This document shows, in pieces, positions 1-7,432 of a stretch of DNA of 12,671 bases. Made by a program: the position numbers and the translations under genes. How positions within the stretch are numbered: position 1 is the stretch's first letter; each line of letters starts with the position of its first letter. This DNA is from Bacillota bacterium (GTDB lineage Bacteria > Bacillota > UBA4882 > UBA10575), in contig JAAYMP010000031.1 in the NCBI GenBank assembly GCA_012521315.1, positions 1-12,671 on the forward strand. Direction: 5' to 3'. The notes under the pieces were generated by a model. The model searched no databases and was not told the origin of the DNA. It worked only from the letters and a program-made list of their open reading frames with translations.

Positions 1-582
1 ATCACCAACAGTAGCAAACAGATTGCCGAGATCATCAAAGTCGTGAATGATATCGCTTTCCAAACCAATCTTTTGGCGTTGAACGCCGCCGTCGAAGCGG
101 CCCGCGCCGGGGAACAAGGCCGAGGGTTTGCGGTGGTGGCGGCCGAGGTTCGGAATCTGGCCAGCCGGACCGCCGAATCGGCCAAAGAAATTGAGCAACT
201 GATTCATGAAAGCGTCAACCGGGTTGCGGTCGGCAATGAAATGGTTAACAGTTCCTCGGAGATGCTTGAGCAGATTGTGATCAACAGCCAGCGGACCTCC
301 GATGTGATCATGGAAGTAGCCGCCGCCATGCGCGAACAGTCCAGTTTTTCCCAACAAATAGGAACAGCGCTTGAACAATTGAACCAGGTGACCCAGGAAA
401 ATGCGGCAATGGTTGAGGAGTTAACCTCTTCCTGCGAAGCGCTGTATGCTGAGGCCGAGACCCTGAACCATCAGATCGACTTCTTTAAGCTCGAGACGGA
501 CCACTGGGGCGAAAGCGAGCCCGGCCGCCTCCCCAAAGAGCGCTCCTTGTTTTCATTCGTACCAGTAAGATCGATCTTTTAA
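1..582 (+). CDS. Methyl-accepting chemotaxis protein, C-terminal fragment (5' end outside window)
   Basis: This is the cytoplasmic signalling end of a chemoreceptor, which binds CheW and CheA and controls kinase activity. The reading frame is open from the first base, so the sensor, membrane and HAMP parts lie upstream of the window. The highly conserved hairpin tip is visible at about bases 46-153 (DIAFQTNLLALN, AAVEAARAGEQGRGFAVVA). It is followed by EVRNLA and a descending helix rich in Glu, Gln and Ser (QENAAMVEELTSSCEAL), typical of the returning coiled coil with methylation sites. The C-terminus (about 35 residues after the helix, ending FVPVRSIF) has no NWETF-like CheR/CheB tethering pentapeptide. 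The gene lies 36 bp before cheW on the same strand, so this receptor probably feeds the kinase encoded here. Identification as an MCP is secure; the ligand cannot be inferred. Confidence 0.95.
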   Translation: MTNSSKQIAEIIKVVNDIAFQTNLLALNAAVEAARAGEQGRGFAVVAAEVRNLASRTAESAKEIEQLIHESVNRVAVGNEMVNSSSEMLEQIVINSQRTSDVIMEVAAAMREQSSFSQQIGTALEQLNQVTQENAAMVEELTSSCEALYAEAETLNHQIDFFKLETDHWGESEPGRLPKERSLFSFVPVRSIF

Positions 583-618
583 AGAAGATAGCATGATTTT
601 TAAGTGGGGGTGTACACC

Positions 619-1155
619 ATGGCCAGAACAGATAACACGATGGATATTTTAAACTTGCAATTCACCAGCTCCGAAGCGGAGGAACAGCTTATTATCTTTT
701 CCGTCGGCAATGAGGAGTATGGCCTGGACGTGCTCCGGGTACAAGAAATTATCCGGCATGTCACCCCGACCAAAATACCCCATGCTCCCGATTTTGTAGA
801 GGGCGTCATTAATTTCCGTGGTGATGTGATCCCCACCATCTGCTTACGAACAAGGTTCGGCCTTCCCCCCCGCGCCGACCACGAGTTTACAGTGATTATC
901 GTTATTGAGATGAACGGGAAGACTGTTGGCCTGACCGTTGATCAGGTCTCCGACATTCTTAATATCCCCGCCGAACAGATCCAAGTCACCCCGGAGCTCT
1001 CCGCCCGTCCCGAAACACAATACCTTAAGGCCATGGGGAAACTGGGCAACCGGCTGATTATGATCCTGGATTTGGACAAGATCATGTCGATTAACAGCCA
1101 AGAGCAGTTGGAACAGATCATTGCCGAAAGCAACCCGTTCGTCACCGGAGATTGA
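619..1155 (+). CDS. cheW: Chemotaxis coupling protein CheW
   Basis: CheW is a cytoplasmic adaptor that links receptor tips to the CheA kinase in the chemosensory array. The 178-residue product is one CheW domain: EEQLIIFSVGNEEYGLDVLRV at about residues 21-41, the signature GVINFRGDVIPTICLRTRFGL at 62-82, and a C-terminal half with GKTVGLTVDQVSDIL and LIMILDLDKI. The length is a little above the usual 150-170 because of a short N-terminal tail. I chose ATG 619, which has a purine-rich GGGGGUG site 7 nt upstream. In-frame GTG codons at 604 and 610 would place the start inside or on top of that site and are less likely. It sits between the MCP fragment and cheA; the 95-bp gap to cheA contains a strong hairpin. 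Confidence 0.95.
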   Translation: MARTDNTMDILNLQFTSSEAEEQLIIFSVGNEEYGLDVLRVQEIIRHVTPTKIPHAPDFVEGVINFRGDVIPTICLRTRFGLPPRADHEFTVIIVIEMNGKTVGLTVDQVSDILNIPAEQIQVTPELSARPETQYLKAMGKLGNRLIMILDLDKIMSINSQEQLEQIIAESNPFVTGD

Positions 1156-1176
1156 TGTTTTCGTTGACAGCCATAC

Positions 1177-1212
1177 GGAACGGCCGGTTGGTAAACCAGT
1201 CCGGCTGTTCTC
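1177..1212 (+). promoter_or_regulatory. GC-rich hairpin in the cheW-cheA intergenic region
   Basis: Arms GAACGGCCGG and CCGGCTGTTC form about ten base pairs with one G-U. They are extended inwards by TTGG/CCAG around a TAAA loop with one bulged T. No T-run follows directly, and the next bases are CCGTCGCGAAAAAGG, so this is not a standard intrinsic terminator. It lies 39 nt before the cheA start and outside its ribosome binding site (AAGGGG, 1235-1240). A role in mRNA processing or stability, or partial attenuation setting the CheW:CheA ratio, is inference. Confidence 0.55.
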
Positions 1213-1250
1213 CGTCGCGAAAAAGGGTATTTTTAAGGGGTTGAAAAAAG

Positions 1251-3233
1251 ATGCTCGAGCAAAGGGACGCCAGTTTTGTTGACATCGATCTTTTAACAGC
1301 CTTCATCGCCGAAACCAGCGAACAAATTGAACGTTTGGTGATGATCCTGCTCCAAATCGAAACCGATAAAGATCGTCAATCTGAGTTTATTGACGAAATG
1401 TTTCGGCTTGCCCATAATATTAAAGGGTCCTCCGGAATAATCGGCCTCTCCGAAGTAACAGAGGTTATGCACGAAATCGAAGACCTCTTCACCGCCGTCC
1501 GTAACGGACAGTACGCTTTGGACAACGAAGCGATTGACCTGTTGCTTTCCTTTGCCGACGAGTTCAATAACTATTTGACGAAAAATGTCATGACTACCCC
1601 CTTTGCCGGCGAAAAATGGTTGGAAAAGTTTAAATCGCTTACAAACAAAGAAACAGCCGCCGACGGATCAAGCCCGAAACCGGTGCCCGCGCTCGTCCTG
1701 AGCGAAGAGGAAAAAGCCAAGGTCAATGCATGGCAAGAAGAAGGAAAATGTGTTTACGAAGTTAGCCTAAAGTTTTCCCCCGACGCCACGCTGCGGTGTG
1801 TGGCAGCGGTCATTTTTCTCCGTTATATCCGGACCCTCGGCAATGTGCTAACCACTGCGCCAAGTGAAAATTTAATTCCGGAAGAAAACTATGCGTCTTT
1901 TCGGGTGGTCTTGTTCACCGAAGACCAGTTGACGCCGGAAGAAGAACAGTCAATCCTAAATTACCCCCTCAATGACGGGGTCCAAGAGATCAACATCCGC
2001 AAATGGCATTACCGGAGTGAGGACCAAAGAGGGATTGACCTGGCCGCCGGTGACAGCATGGCCGGTCAGACCATCCGCGTGAAAGCAGAACGCATTGACA
2101 ACGTCATCAACGAACTGGGGAAACTGCTAACCATTAAAACCAGCCTCTCCCACCTTTATCAAAACGGCTACCAGGGGAAACCGACCTGGGAACAGTTGGC
2201 CAAAATCCTCCAGGAGCTCGACCAAACCGTCTCCACCCTCCAAACCGGGGCGATGGATTTAAGAATGATCCCTGTCCGTCAGCTCTTTTCCCGTTTCCCC
2301 AAAATCGTTCGGGACATCACAAAACTCCTGGGGAAAAAGGTGGAGCTGCATTTTGTGGGAGAAGATACCGAGATCGACAAACACATCGGCGAGGAGTTGG
2401 TTGATGCTTTAACACACCTCCTGCGTAACGCGGTCGACCACGGGCTCGAAGACATGGAGACCAGAAAGAAACTGGGAAAGGACCCAACCGGCCATATCAC
2501 CCTTAGTACCCGCCAGGAAGGCAGTCATATCGTCATCAGTATCTCCGACGACGGACGGGGCCTTGACTTGGAAATGATTAAAGAAAAAGCCATCGCCACC
2601 GGGTTAATCACCGAAGACAATAATCTGAGCGATGAAGAAATAATCCGCCTCATCTTTACACCCGGGTTTTCCACCTCGTCACAAGTAAGTGAAATCTCGG
2701 GACGGGGCGTTGGGATGGACGTGGTCAAAACCAACCTGAAAAAACTGCAAGGCGATATTGATGTCAAAACCGAACCCGGCCGCGGGACCACCTTTTTGCT
2801 GCGCGTGCCTTTAACGTTGGCCATCATTCAATCGTTCATGGTTAAAGTCGGCGGCCAAATCTTTGGGATTCCCGTGACCGACGTGGTACAAAGTATCGTC
2901 ATTAAAGAAGAGGAGATCCACACCGCCGGTGACCAACTGATCTTTTACCGTTATCCCGAGACGATTCCTTTGGTTGATTTAGGCGAGCATTTCCGCTTCC
3001 CCTTTGCCCGGGACAAAACGCGCATTCCCGTCGTGATCATTAACAGCGGCCGCGGTCATGTCGGTTTCATCGTCGAAGAACTGATTGGGCTGGAAGACAT
3101 CATGACCAAACCGATCAATAAAGCCATGGGCGAGCTCCACCAGATTGCCGGAGCTGCTCTGCTTGGTAGTGGACAGATCGGACTCATCCTTAACCACCAG
3201 TTGATTGCCCAGCAATTACTGTATATCGATTAA
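1251..3233 (+). CDS. cheA: Chemotaxis histidine kinase CheA
   Basis: CheA is the cytoplasmic kinase of the chemosensory array; it autophosphorylates on His and passes phosphate to CheY and CheB. The 660 residues contain the full set of domains. The P1 Hpt domain is at about 10-115, with phospho-acceptor His55 in AHNIKGSSG. A P2-like regulator-docking domain is at about 165-255. The P3 dimerisation helices are at about 275-345 (RIDNVINELGKLL, AMDLRMIPV). The P4 ATPase is at about 345-520, with N box HLLRNAVDHGLE (389-400), G1 DDGRGLD (433-439) and G2 GRGVGMDVV (484-492). The P5 CheW-like domain is at about 525-660. ATG 1251 has AAGGGG 10 nt upstream. All key kinase motifs are intact, and the length is normal for a single-Hpt CheA without a fused receiver. 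cheR follows after 24 bp. Confidence 0.97.
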   Translation: MLEQRDASFVDIDLLTAFIAETSEQIERLVMILLQIETDKDRQSEFIDEMFRLAHNIKGSSGIIGLSEVTEVMHEIEDLFTAVRNGQYALDNEAIDLLLSFADEFNNYLTKNVMTTPFAGEKWLEKFKSLTNKETAADGSSPKPVPALVLSEEEKAKVNAWQEEGKCVYEVSLKFSPDATLRCVAAVIFLRYIRTLGNVLTTAPSENLIPEENYASFRVVLFTEDQLTPEEEQSILNYPLNDGVQEINIRKWHYRSEDQRGIDLAAGDSMAGQTIRVKAERIDNVINELGKLLTIKTSLSHLYQNGYQGKPTWEQLAKILQELDQTVSTLQTGAMDLRMIPVRQLFSRFPKIVRDITKLLGKKVELHFVGEDTEIDKHIGEELVDALTHLLRNAVDHGLEDMETRKKLGKDPTGHITLSTRQEGSHIVISISDDGRGLDLEMIKEKAIATGLITEDNNLSDEEIIRLIFTPGFSTSSQVSEISGRGVGMDVVKTNLKKLQGDIDVKTEPGRGTTFLLRVPLTLAIIQSFMVKVGGQIFGIPVTDVVQSIVIKEEEIHTAGDQLIFYRYPETIPLVDLGEHFRFPFARDKTRIPVVIINSGRGHVGFIVEELIGLEDIMTKPINKAMGELHQIAGAALLGSGQIGLILNHQLIAQQLLYID

Positions 3234-3257
3234 TCATCATCCTTGAGGGGATCGCCA

Positions 3258-4097
3258 ATGCTGACGAAACCTGTGTTGCCTCCTACCGACCAAGAGATCA
3301 AAGAAATCTGCGGTATTATCAATGAAACGCTAGGCTTTAACTACACTGCTCAAAAGAAATACCTGATTGAGAACCGTTTAAACAAACGCCTTCTCCAACT
3401 GGGGATTGGCAATTACCGCTCCTACCTTACCCTCTTACAAGAGGATCCGGAGGAACTGAACATCCTCTGCGAACTCCTGACCACCAATGTAACTTCTTTC
3501 TTCCGTGAACCGGTTCAATTCGAATACTTGGCTGCAACCGTCCTGCCCCGTTTTTCCGCTGAAAAAAAAGGCCCCAAAAAGATCCGGTGCTGGTCCGCCG
3601 GGAGTTCTTCCGGAGAAGAAGCTTATAGCATTGCCATCACTTGCCACGAAACATTAGGTCAAGGCTGGGATATAAAAGTATTGGCCACCGACGTCAGTGT
3701 CGAACAGCTAAAGATCGGCAGTTTAGGGAGTTTTCCCCGGGAAAAATTGGCGTCCGTGCCCGCCCACTGGCATGCCAAATACTTCCGTCCCGACCAAGCC
3801 AACCCCGACCACTTTTGCGTGATTCCTAAACTAAGAAAAGACGTCCTTTTTCGCGCCGCCAATCTGTTGGACGTTAATTCCCTTCCCTCCCATATCCGCC
3901 TGGATATCATTTTCTGCCGAAATGTCTTTATATATTTATCAAAGGAAGCCCGTGCGCAAATCCTCGACCACTTTTATTTTCGCCTGCACGACGGTGGCTA
4001 TCTTTTTCTCGGCCATTCCGAATCGCTCGATACCGCTACTGACCACCGCTGGTTACCGCTGGGAAAATCAATATACCAAAAAAGGCAGGTATTTTAA
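3258..4097 (+). CDS. cheR: Chemoreceptor glutamate methyltransferase CheR
   Basis: CheR uses S-adenosylmethionine to methylate glutamates on chemoreceptor coiled coils, the excitatory half of adaptation. The 279-residue protein has the N-terminal helical CheR domain (about 10-85, ending LLTTNVTSFFRE) and a Rossmann-type methyltransferase domain. Motif I is CWSAGSSSGEEAYSIAI (111-127). Further motifs are LATDVS (142-147), DIIFCRNVFIYL (216-227) and GGYLFLGHSES (247-257). The usual CAGCSTGEEPYS is here CWSAGSSSGEEAYS, a common variant. No C-terminal TPR extension is present. ATG 3258 is preceded by GAGGGG (3245-3250) with a 7-nt spacer; an upstream in-frame TTG at 3243 would overlap that site and is unlikely. 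The stop shares one base with the cheB start (TAATG), so translational coupling with cheB is likely. Confidence 0.96.
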   Translation: MLTKPVLPPTDQEIKEICGIINETLGFNYTAQKKYLIENRLNKRLLQLGIGNYRSYLTLLQEDPEELNILCELLTTNVTSFFREPVQFEYLAATVLPRFSAEKKGPKKIRCWSAGSSSGEEAYSIAITCHETLGQGWDIKVLATDVSVEQLKIGSLGSFPREKLASVPAHWHAKYFRPDQANPDHFCVIPKLRKDVLFRAANLLDVNSLPSHIRLDIIFCRNVFIYLSKEARAQILDHFYFRLHDGGYLFLGHSESLDTATDHRWLPLGKSIYQKRQVF

Positions 4098-5203
4098 TGG
4101 AGAAAAAAACATCCCGCGTTCTTGTGGTTGATGACTCGGCTTTTATCCGTCAGTATCTTAAGGACATTATCAACCAGACCGCCGATCTGGAAGTCGTCGG
4201 AACGGCCGCGGATCCCTTAAAAGCTATCCATATCTTGAAAAAAACGGAAGTCGATGTGATTACGCTCGATGTGGAGATGCCCAACATGGACGGGTTGGAT
4301 TTTCTCCGTTATCTGATGAAGTTTCATCCCCTCCCCGTCGTCATGATCAGCTCCTGGACCCAAGCCAACAGCGACATCGCCGTCCAGGCGCTGGCCTTGG
4401 GGGCGGTTGATGTGGTCACCAAACCCACCTTGGGGTTGCTCAGTGGGATGGAGAAGATCAAAGAGGAGATCATTGAAAAGATCCGCACGGCAGCCCAGGC
4501 CAGCATCGTCCGTTCTTCTCCTTTGGCTGCCGACCCGCCCGCTGCTTCCGGTTCGAGGACCCTCACGGCCAAGGACGATGGTTTGAAAATCACCACCGAC
4601 AAAATTGTCGCCATCGGTGCCTCCACCGGAGGAACCGTCGCTTTAACCGAGATCTGCAAGCAACTGCACCCGGATGTCCCCGGCCTCTTAATTATCCAAC
4701 ACTTGCCTGCCATGTTTACGTCGTCTTTTGCCAATTCCCTCAACCAGATTGCCCGCATCCACGTAAAAGAGGCTAAAGACGGCGAACTGATCACTTCCGG
4801 TCTCGCCCTGATCGTACCGGGAGACCGTTCCCTGACCATCCAGAAAAGCGGGGCCAAATATATGGCTAAACTTGGCCCGAAACTGAAAGATTCGATCTAT
4901 AACCCCTCCATCGACCACACTCTTTTTTCCGTCGCCCAAGTCGCGGGGGTGAACGCCATGGGGATCATCCTCACCGGGATGGGCGATGACGGCGCGGCCG
5001 GGTTAAAAGCCATGCGGGAAAAAGGGGCTTATACCATTTGTCAAGATGAAAAGACTTCGATCATCTACGGTATGCCCCAGAAAGCCTGGGAAAAGAAGGC
5101 GGCAGTCAAACAGGTGCCGCTGTCCAAGATTGCCGAAGAGATCCACCGTTGGGCCGGGATTAAGTATTTAATCATGAATTCTCATATAAAAAGCGGCCGT
5201 TAA
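4097..5203 (+). CDS. cheB: Chemotaxis protein-glutamate methylesterase/deamidase CheB
   Basis: CheB is a response regulator that, when phosphorylated by CheA, removes receptor methyl groups and deamidates receptor glutamines. The 368 residues comprise an N-terminal receiver (about 5-125) with acidic pocket DD at 12-13, phospho-acceptor Asp58 in ITLDVEMPNMDG, Ser85 and Lys109. A linker (130-165) rich in Ala, Pro and Ser follows, then the methylesterase domain (about 168-355). The catalytic triad is visible: Ser176 in GASTGG, His202 in IIQHLP and Asp298 in LTGMGDDGA. The ATG overlaps the cheR stop by one base, and no separate strong ribosome binding site is evident, consistent with coupling. 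This is the only receiver domain in the visible part of the operon. The gene ends inside the left arm region of the operon terminator. Confidence 0.97.
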   Translation: MEKKTSRVLVVDDSAFIRQYLKDIINQTADLEVVGTAADPLKAIHILKKTEVDVITLDVEMPNMDGLDFLRYLMKFHPLPVVMISSWTQANSDIAVQALALGAVDVVTKPTLGLLSGMEKIKEEIIEKIRTAAQASIVRSSPLAADPPAASGSRTLTAKDDGLKITTDKIVAIGASTGGTVALTEICKQLHPDVPGLLIIQHLPAMFTSSFANSLNQIARIHVKEAKDGELITSGLALIVPGDRSLTIQKSGAKYMAKLGPKLKDSIYNPSIDHTLFSVAQVAGVNAMGIILTGMGDDGAAGLKAMREKGAYTICQDEKTSIIYGMPQKAWEKKAAVKQVPLSKIAEEIHRWAGIKYLIMNSHIKSGR

Positions 5204-5215
5204 AGGCCGCTTTTT
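5188..5215. terminator. Bidirectional intrinsic terminator between cheB and uraA
   Basis: Arms AAGCGGCC (5191-5198) and GGCCGCTT (5205-5212) pair perfectly around loop GTTAAA, with A-T pairs extending outwards (AAA 5188-5190 with TTT 5213-5215). A seven-T run (5211-5217) follows on the plus strand, and the upstream AT-rich tract gives a weaker U-run on the minus strand. The cheB stop codon (5201-5203) lies in the loop. The hairpin closes the chemotaxis operon and can also end uraA transcripts, whose stop codon is 25 bp away. Confidence 0.9.
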
Positions 5216-5239
5216 TTGTCCCCTTTTTCATGCTATTTC

Positions 5240-6601
5240 TTACTGCTCTTGCCCAAAACTCAAGATCAGGTTAAGGAGGATCCCAAAGACCGCTGCCCCC
5301 GCAATACAGGGCACCCCAAAACCGAAGAAGGGAATATTTCCGCCAAAGGCATACTGGCCACCAACCCCAATCACCATGATAGTGGCGATCACGGCAATAT
5401 TCTTGGCGCTGAACATATCCACTTTTTTCTCCATCATAATGGCAATCCCCTGCGCGGCAATGGCCCCAAACAAGTAGATCTCCAACCCGCCAATCACCGC
5501 GGTTGGAATCGAGTAGATGGCGTTGATCAGCGGGGTGAAGCAGGAAATAACCATGGCAATCAGGGCCGCGCCAATCAGCACCGGAATGGAGAATACTTTA
5601 GTAATCGCCATCGCGCTTATATTCTCCCCGTAGTTGGTCCCGGCCGGTCCGCCGATGAAACCGGCGACGATATCGCCGATCCCGTCCCCAATCAGGTTAA
5701 TCCCAAGTTTACTGGCAATATCGTACTTTTTGGCGCTTCCTTTCTTCCGGGCGAGGTCGTTAACGTAAATGTCCAATTGGAAAACGTGGGCCGTCGATTC
5801 GGGAATGGTCGCAATCGCAATCGGCATAATCGCTGCCACGGCCAACCACGAAGGTTTCGGTAAGGTGAAGATCGGCAAGGCGAACAAACCGCTGCTCGCC
5901 GTGGCCGGTAACACTTTGAAAAAGTCCAAGCCCGTTAAGGCGCGGACGATAAACGCCACCAGACAACCGACGATCGGTCCCAACAAGAGCGGGAGCTGAC
6001 GCCAGAACCCCTTCAGGTAGACCGAGAACATGATAGTGGAAAGAAGGGTAACCAATGAAATCACCCAAGCCCAGTTGGACGCCGTCTGGGCCAGCGCCTC
6101 CGGCAGGTTGGCGGGAACGGCAACCGCATCGGCAATGGCATTGGCGGCCAAAGTCAGGCCGATGGCCATGGCAACCGGTCCGGTGACCGAAGCGGGAAGC
6201 ACTTTATCAATGGCTTCGCGCCCAAACCGGTTCACGATCAAACCGGCGGCAATGGAGACAAACCCGGACATCACAATCCCAAACTGGGCGACGGCAATCT
6301 TTTCGTTCAGAGTGTACCCGGCCAACGCTTCGGAAGCCATCAGTCCGATAATAGCCGGCAAGTAGGAAAAGCTCGACCCGTAATAAAGCGGCAGTTGTTT
6401 TCCGGTAATAAACACAAAACAAAAGGTAGCAAGTCCGCTGGCAAAAATGGTGGTTGAAACATGAAATCCAGTCAAGAGGGCTACCGCAACGGTCGCGGGG
6501 AACATCACGATCACTTGTTGAATGGCATACAAGAATAATCGCCAAAGGGGTGGCCGCTCATCCGGCAGATAACCGATTACTTGTGATTTTTGGGACATCA
6601 T
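5240..6601 (-). CDS. uraA: Uracil permease (NCS2 family nucleobase:cation symporter)
   Basis: This integral membrane protein imports uracil with a cation for pyrimidine salvage. The 453 residues are almost wholly hydrophobic, as expected for the 14-helix UraA fold. By alignment from memory with E. coli UraA, the key substrate and proton residues are present: Glu268 and His272 in TIPESTAHV (E241/H245) and Glu326 in TNYGENI (E290). The YGEN form fits uracil rather than xanthine/urate members. Two adjacent ATGs (6601 and 6598) follow AAGGAGG at 6608-6614; I used the first. The frame is open upstream into pyrR, but that extension is hydrophilic and lacks a ribosome site. The gene follows pyrR after a 142-nt leader carrying a PyrR-type attenuator and ends at the terminator shared with cheB. 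The symbol pyrP is used for the Bacillus orthologue. Confidence 0.93.
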   Translation of the reverse strand: MMSQKSQVIGYLPDERPPLWRLFLYAIQQVIVMFPATVAVALLTGFHVSTTIFASGLATFCFVFITGKQLPLYYGSSFSYLPAIIGLMASEALAGYTLNEKIAVAQFGIVMSGFVSIAAGLIVNRFGREAIDKVLPASVTGPVAMAIGLTLAANAIADAVAVPANLPEALAQTASNWAWVISLVTLLSTIMFSVYLKGFWRQLPLLLGPIVGCLVAFIVRALTGLDFFKVLPATASSGLFALPIFTLPKPSWLAVAAIMPIAIATIPESTAHVFQLDIYVNDLARKKGSAKKYDIASKLGINLIGDGIGDIVAGFIGGPAGTNYGENISAMAITKVFSIPVLIGAALIAMVISCFTPLINAIYSIPTAVIGGLEIYLFGAIAAQGIAIMMEKKVDMFSAKNIAVIATIMVIGVGGQYAFGGNIPFFGFGVPCIAGAAVFGILLNLILSFGQEQ

Positions 6602-6629
6602 TGGAATCCTCCTTTTTAATTTTTTATTT

Positions 6630-6653
6630 GGAACGCTGGTTAAAGCGTATTCC
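6630..6653 (-). promoter_or_regulatory. Small hairpin between attenuator and uraA ribosome site
   Basis: Read on the minus strand, GGAA-(TA)-CGCT and AGCGTTCC form an eight-pair stem with a two-base bulge and loop TTAACC. It lies downstream of the attenuator terminator and 13 nt before the AAGGAGG site. No U-run follows. It may protect the 5' end of a processed transcript; the function is unproven. Confidence 0.35.
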
Positions 6654-6658
6654 TGCCT

Positions 6659-6695
6659 AAAAAATACCCCTTGATTGTTCTGAACAACCAAGGGG
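6659..6695 (-). terminator. Attenuator terminator in front of uraA
   Basis: On the minus strand, CCCCTTGGTTGTTC (6695-6682) pairs with GAACAATCAAGGGG (6680-6667) with one G-U pair, followed by TATTTTTT (6666-6659). The innermost pairs must open to form a loop of about seven bases. Its left arm can instead pair with GATCAAGGGG (6721-6712), a possible antiterminator, giving the switch expected of PyrR attenuation. Confidence 0.88.
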
Positions 6696-6711
6696 TGAAG
6701 AACCTCTCCCT

Positions 6712-6733
6712 CCCCTTGATCGCTCCGGATCAA
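6712..6733 (-). promoter_or_regulatory. PyrR-binding loop / anti-antiterminator in the pyrR-uraA intergenic leader
   Basis: The minus-strand RNA has a perfect six-pair stem, UUGAUC and GAUCAA, closing hexaloop CGGAGC. The UCCGGAG part fits the PyrR recognition pattern UCCNGNGAGG (hexaloop CNGNGA) up to the fifth loop position; the sixth is C instead of A, and the stem closes with GA instead of GG. The 3' side (GATCAAGGGG, 6721-6712) is also the left half of the predicted antiterminator, so the two folds exclude each other. When PyrR with UMP holds this loop, the downstream terminator would form and uraA would be silenced. The assignment rests on position behind pyrR plus this fold. Confidence 0.75.
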
Positions 6734-6743
6734 TGAGGAAGGG

Positions 6744-7295
6744 TCAGTCTCCCGGTTCAACCTCCAAAATCAGTACTTTTTCTTCCCCGTCCACTTCTTC
6801 GAGTTTTACTTGGATCACTTCCCGTTTGGAGGTGGGAACATTTTTCCCGATAAAATCAGCCCGGATTGGCAGTTCGCGGTGGCCGCGGTCGATCAATACC
6901 GCCAGCTGAATCATACTGGGCCGGCCTAAATCCATGATCGCGTCCAAGGCCGCGCGCACCGTCCGGCCGGTATAGAGCACGTCATCGACCAATACAACCT
7001 TTAAACCGTTGAGATCGAAGGGGACATCGGTCCGGTGTAAAACGGGCTGTGGAGAGATCAAGGTCAGATCATCACGGTAAAATGTAATGTCCAGGGTGCC
7101 GACGGGGATCGCGGTGTCTTCGTGTTCGCCGATGAGTTTCGCCAGCCGCTGGGCCAGCGGTACGCCCCGCGTCCGGATGCCAATCAGGACCAGATCCTCC
7201 ACCCCTTTATTCCGCTCGGTAATCTCATGGGAAAGCCGGTATAAAGCCCGACGGATATTTTCTCCGTCCATGACCTGTGCTTTTACTCTACCCAC
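6744..7295 (-). CDS. pyrR: Bifunctional pyr operon attenuation protein / uracil phosphoribosyltransferase PyrR
   Basis: PyrR binds UMP/UTP and then specific loops in pyr mRNA leaders, promoting transcription termination; many members also make UMP from uracil and PRPP. The 183 residues match the family end to end: IRRALYRLSHEITERNKG (14-31), LVLIGIRTRGVPLAQRLA (35-52), DITFYRDDL (69-77), the PRPP loop VVLVDDVLYTGRTVRAALD (100-118), and GRPSMIQLAVLIDRGHRELPIRADFIGKNVPTS (124-156). I chose GTG 7295: it has GGGGAGG (7304-7310) 8 nt upstream and gives the normal family length. The frame stays open upstream but runs into the leader terminator. An attenuator precedes the gene and another follows it, so both pyrR and uraA are likely PyrR-controlled. 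No pyrB or later pyr genes are present. Confidence 0.96.
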   Translation of the reverse strand: MGRVKAQVMDGENIRRALYRLSHEITERNKGVEDLVLIGIRTRGVPLAQRLAKLIGEHEDTAIPVGTLDITFYRDDLTLISPQPVLHRTDVPFDLNGLKVVLVDDVLYTGRTVRAALDAIMDLGRPSMIQLAVLIDRGHRELPIRADFIGKNVPTSKREVIQVKLEEVDGEEKVLILEVEPGD

Positions 7296-7313
7296 CCCAG
7301 TCGCCTCCCCACG

Positions 7314-7345
7314 AAAAAAACCTTCCGCCGTAAGGCAGGAAGGTT
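7314..7345 (-). terminator. Attenuator terminator in the pyrR leader
   Basis: On the minus strand, AACCTTCC (7345-7338) pairs perfectly with GGAAGGTT (7326-7319), with an inner GCC/GGC stem and TTAC loop, followed by a run of seven to nine U. It sits 18 nt before the pyrR start codon. Its CCTTACGGC segment (7335-7327) can instead pair with GCCGGTAAGG (7395-7386), a possible antiterminator overlapping the PyrR-binding loop. Confidence 0.9.
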
Positions 7346-7377
7346 CATTTCTTATCCTTCGTTCGATTAAAGCATAA

Positions 7378-7421
7378 GAATTGTTCCTTACCGGCCTCAC
7401 GGGACCAGTTTAAAGGCAATC
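7378..7421 (-). promoter_or_regulatory. PyrR-binding loop / anti-antiterminator in the pyrR leader
   Basis: The minus-strand RNA contains GGUCCCGUGAGGCC (7406-7393), an exact match to the PyrR core UCCNGNGAGG. It folds as ACUGGUC and GGCCGGU (seven pairs including G-U) around hexaloop CCGUGA, which fits CNGNGA. Below a UAA bulge, CCUU pairs with AAGG, and below a second bulge GAUUG pairs with CAAUU. This upper stem, purine-containing bulge and lower stem layout is that of Bacillus pyr binding loops. Its 3' half is needed for the competing antiterminator. Together with the downstream terminator this makes an autoregulatory attenuator. Confidence 0.9.
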
Positions 7422-7432
7422 TTTTTTTTGTT

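Noticed and set aside
1164..1169. TTGACA between cheW and cheA as a -35 box for an internal cheA promoter
   Set aside because: No -10-like hexamer lies 16-18 bp downstream; that position is inside the GC-rich hairpin (GTTGGT).
6602..6760. N-terminal extension of the permease into pyrR (53 extra residues)
   Set aside because: It is hydrophilic, lacks a ribosome site, crosses the attenuator terminator and overlaps pyrR. The ATG at 6601 has an ideal AAGGAGG site.
7296..7400. Upstream extension of pyrR beyond the GTG at 7295
   Set aside because: It would place the leader terminator and the ribosome site inside the coding region, and the protein would be about 35 residues longer than known PyrR.
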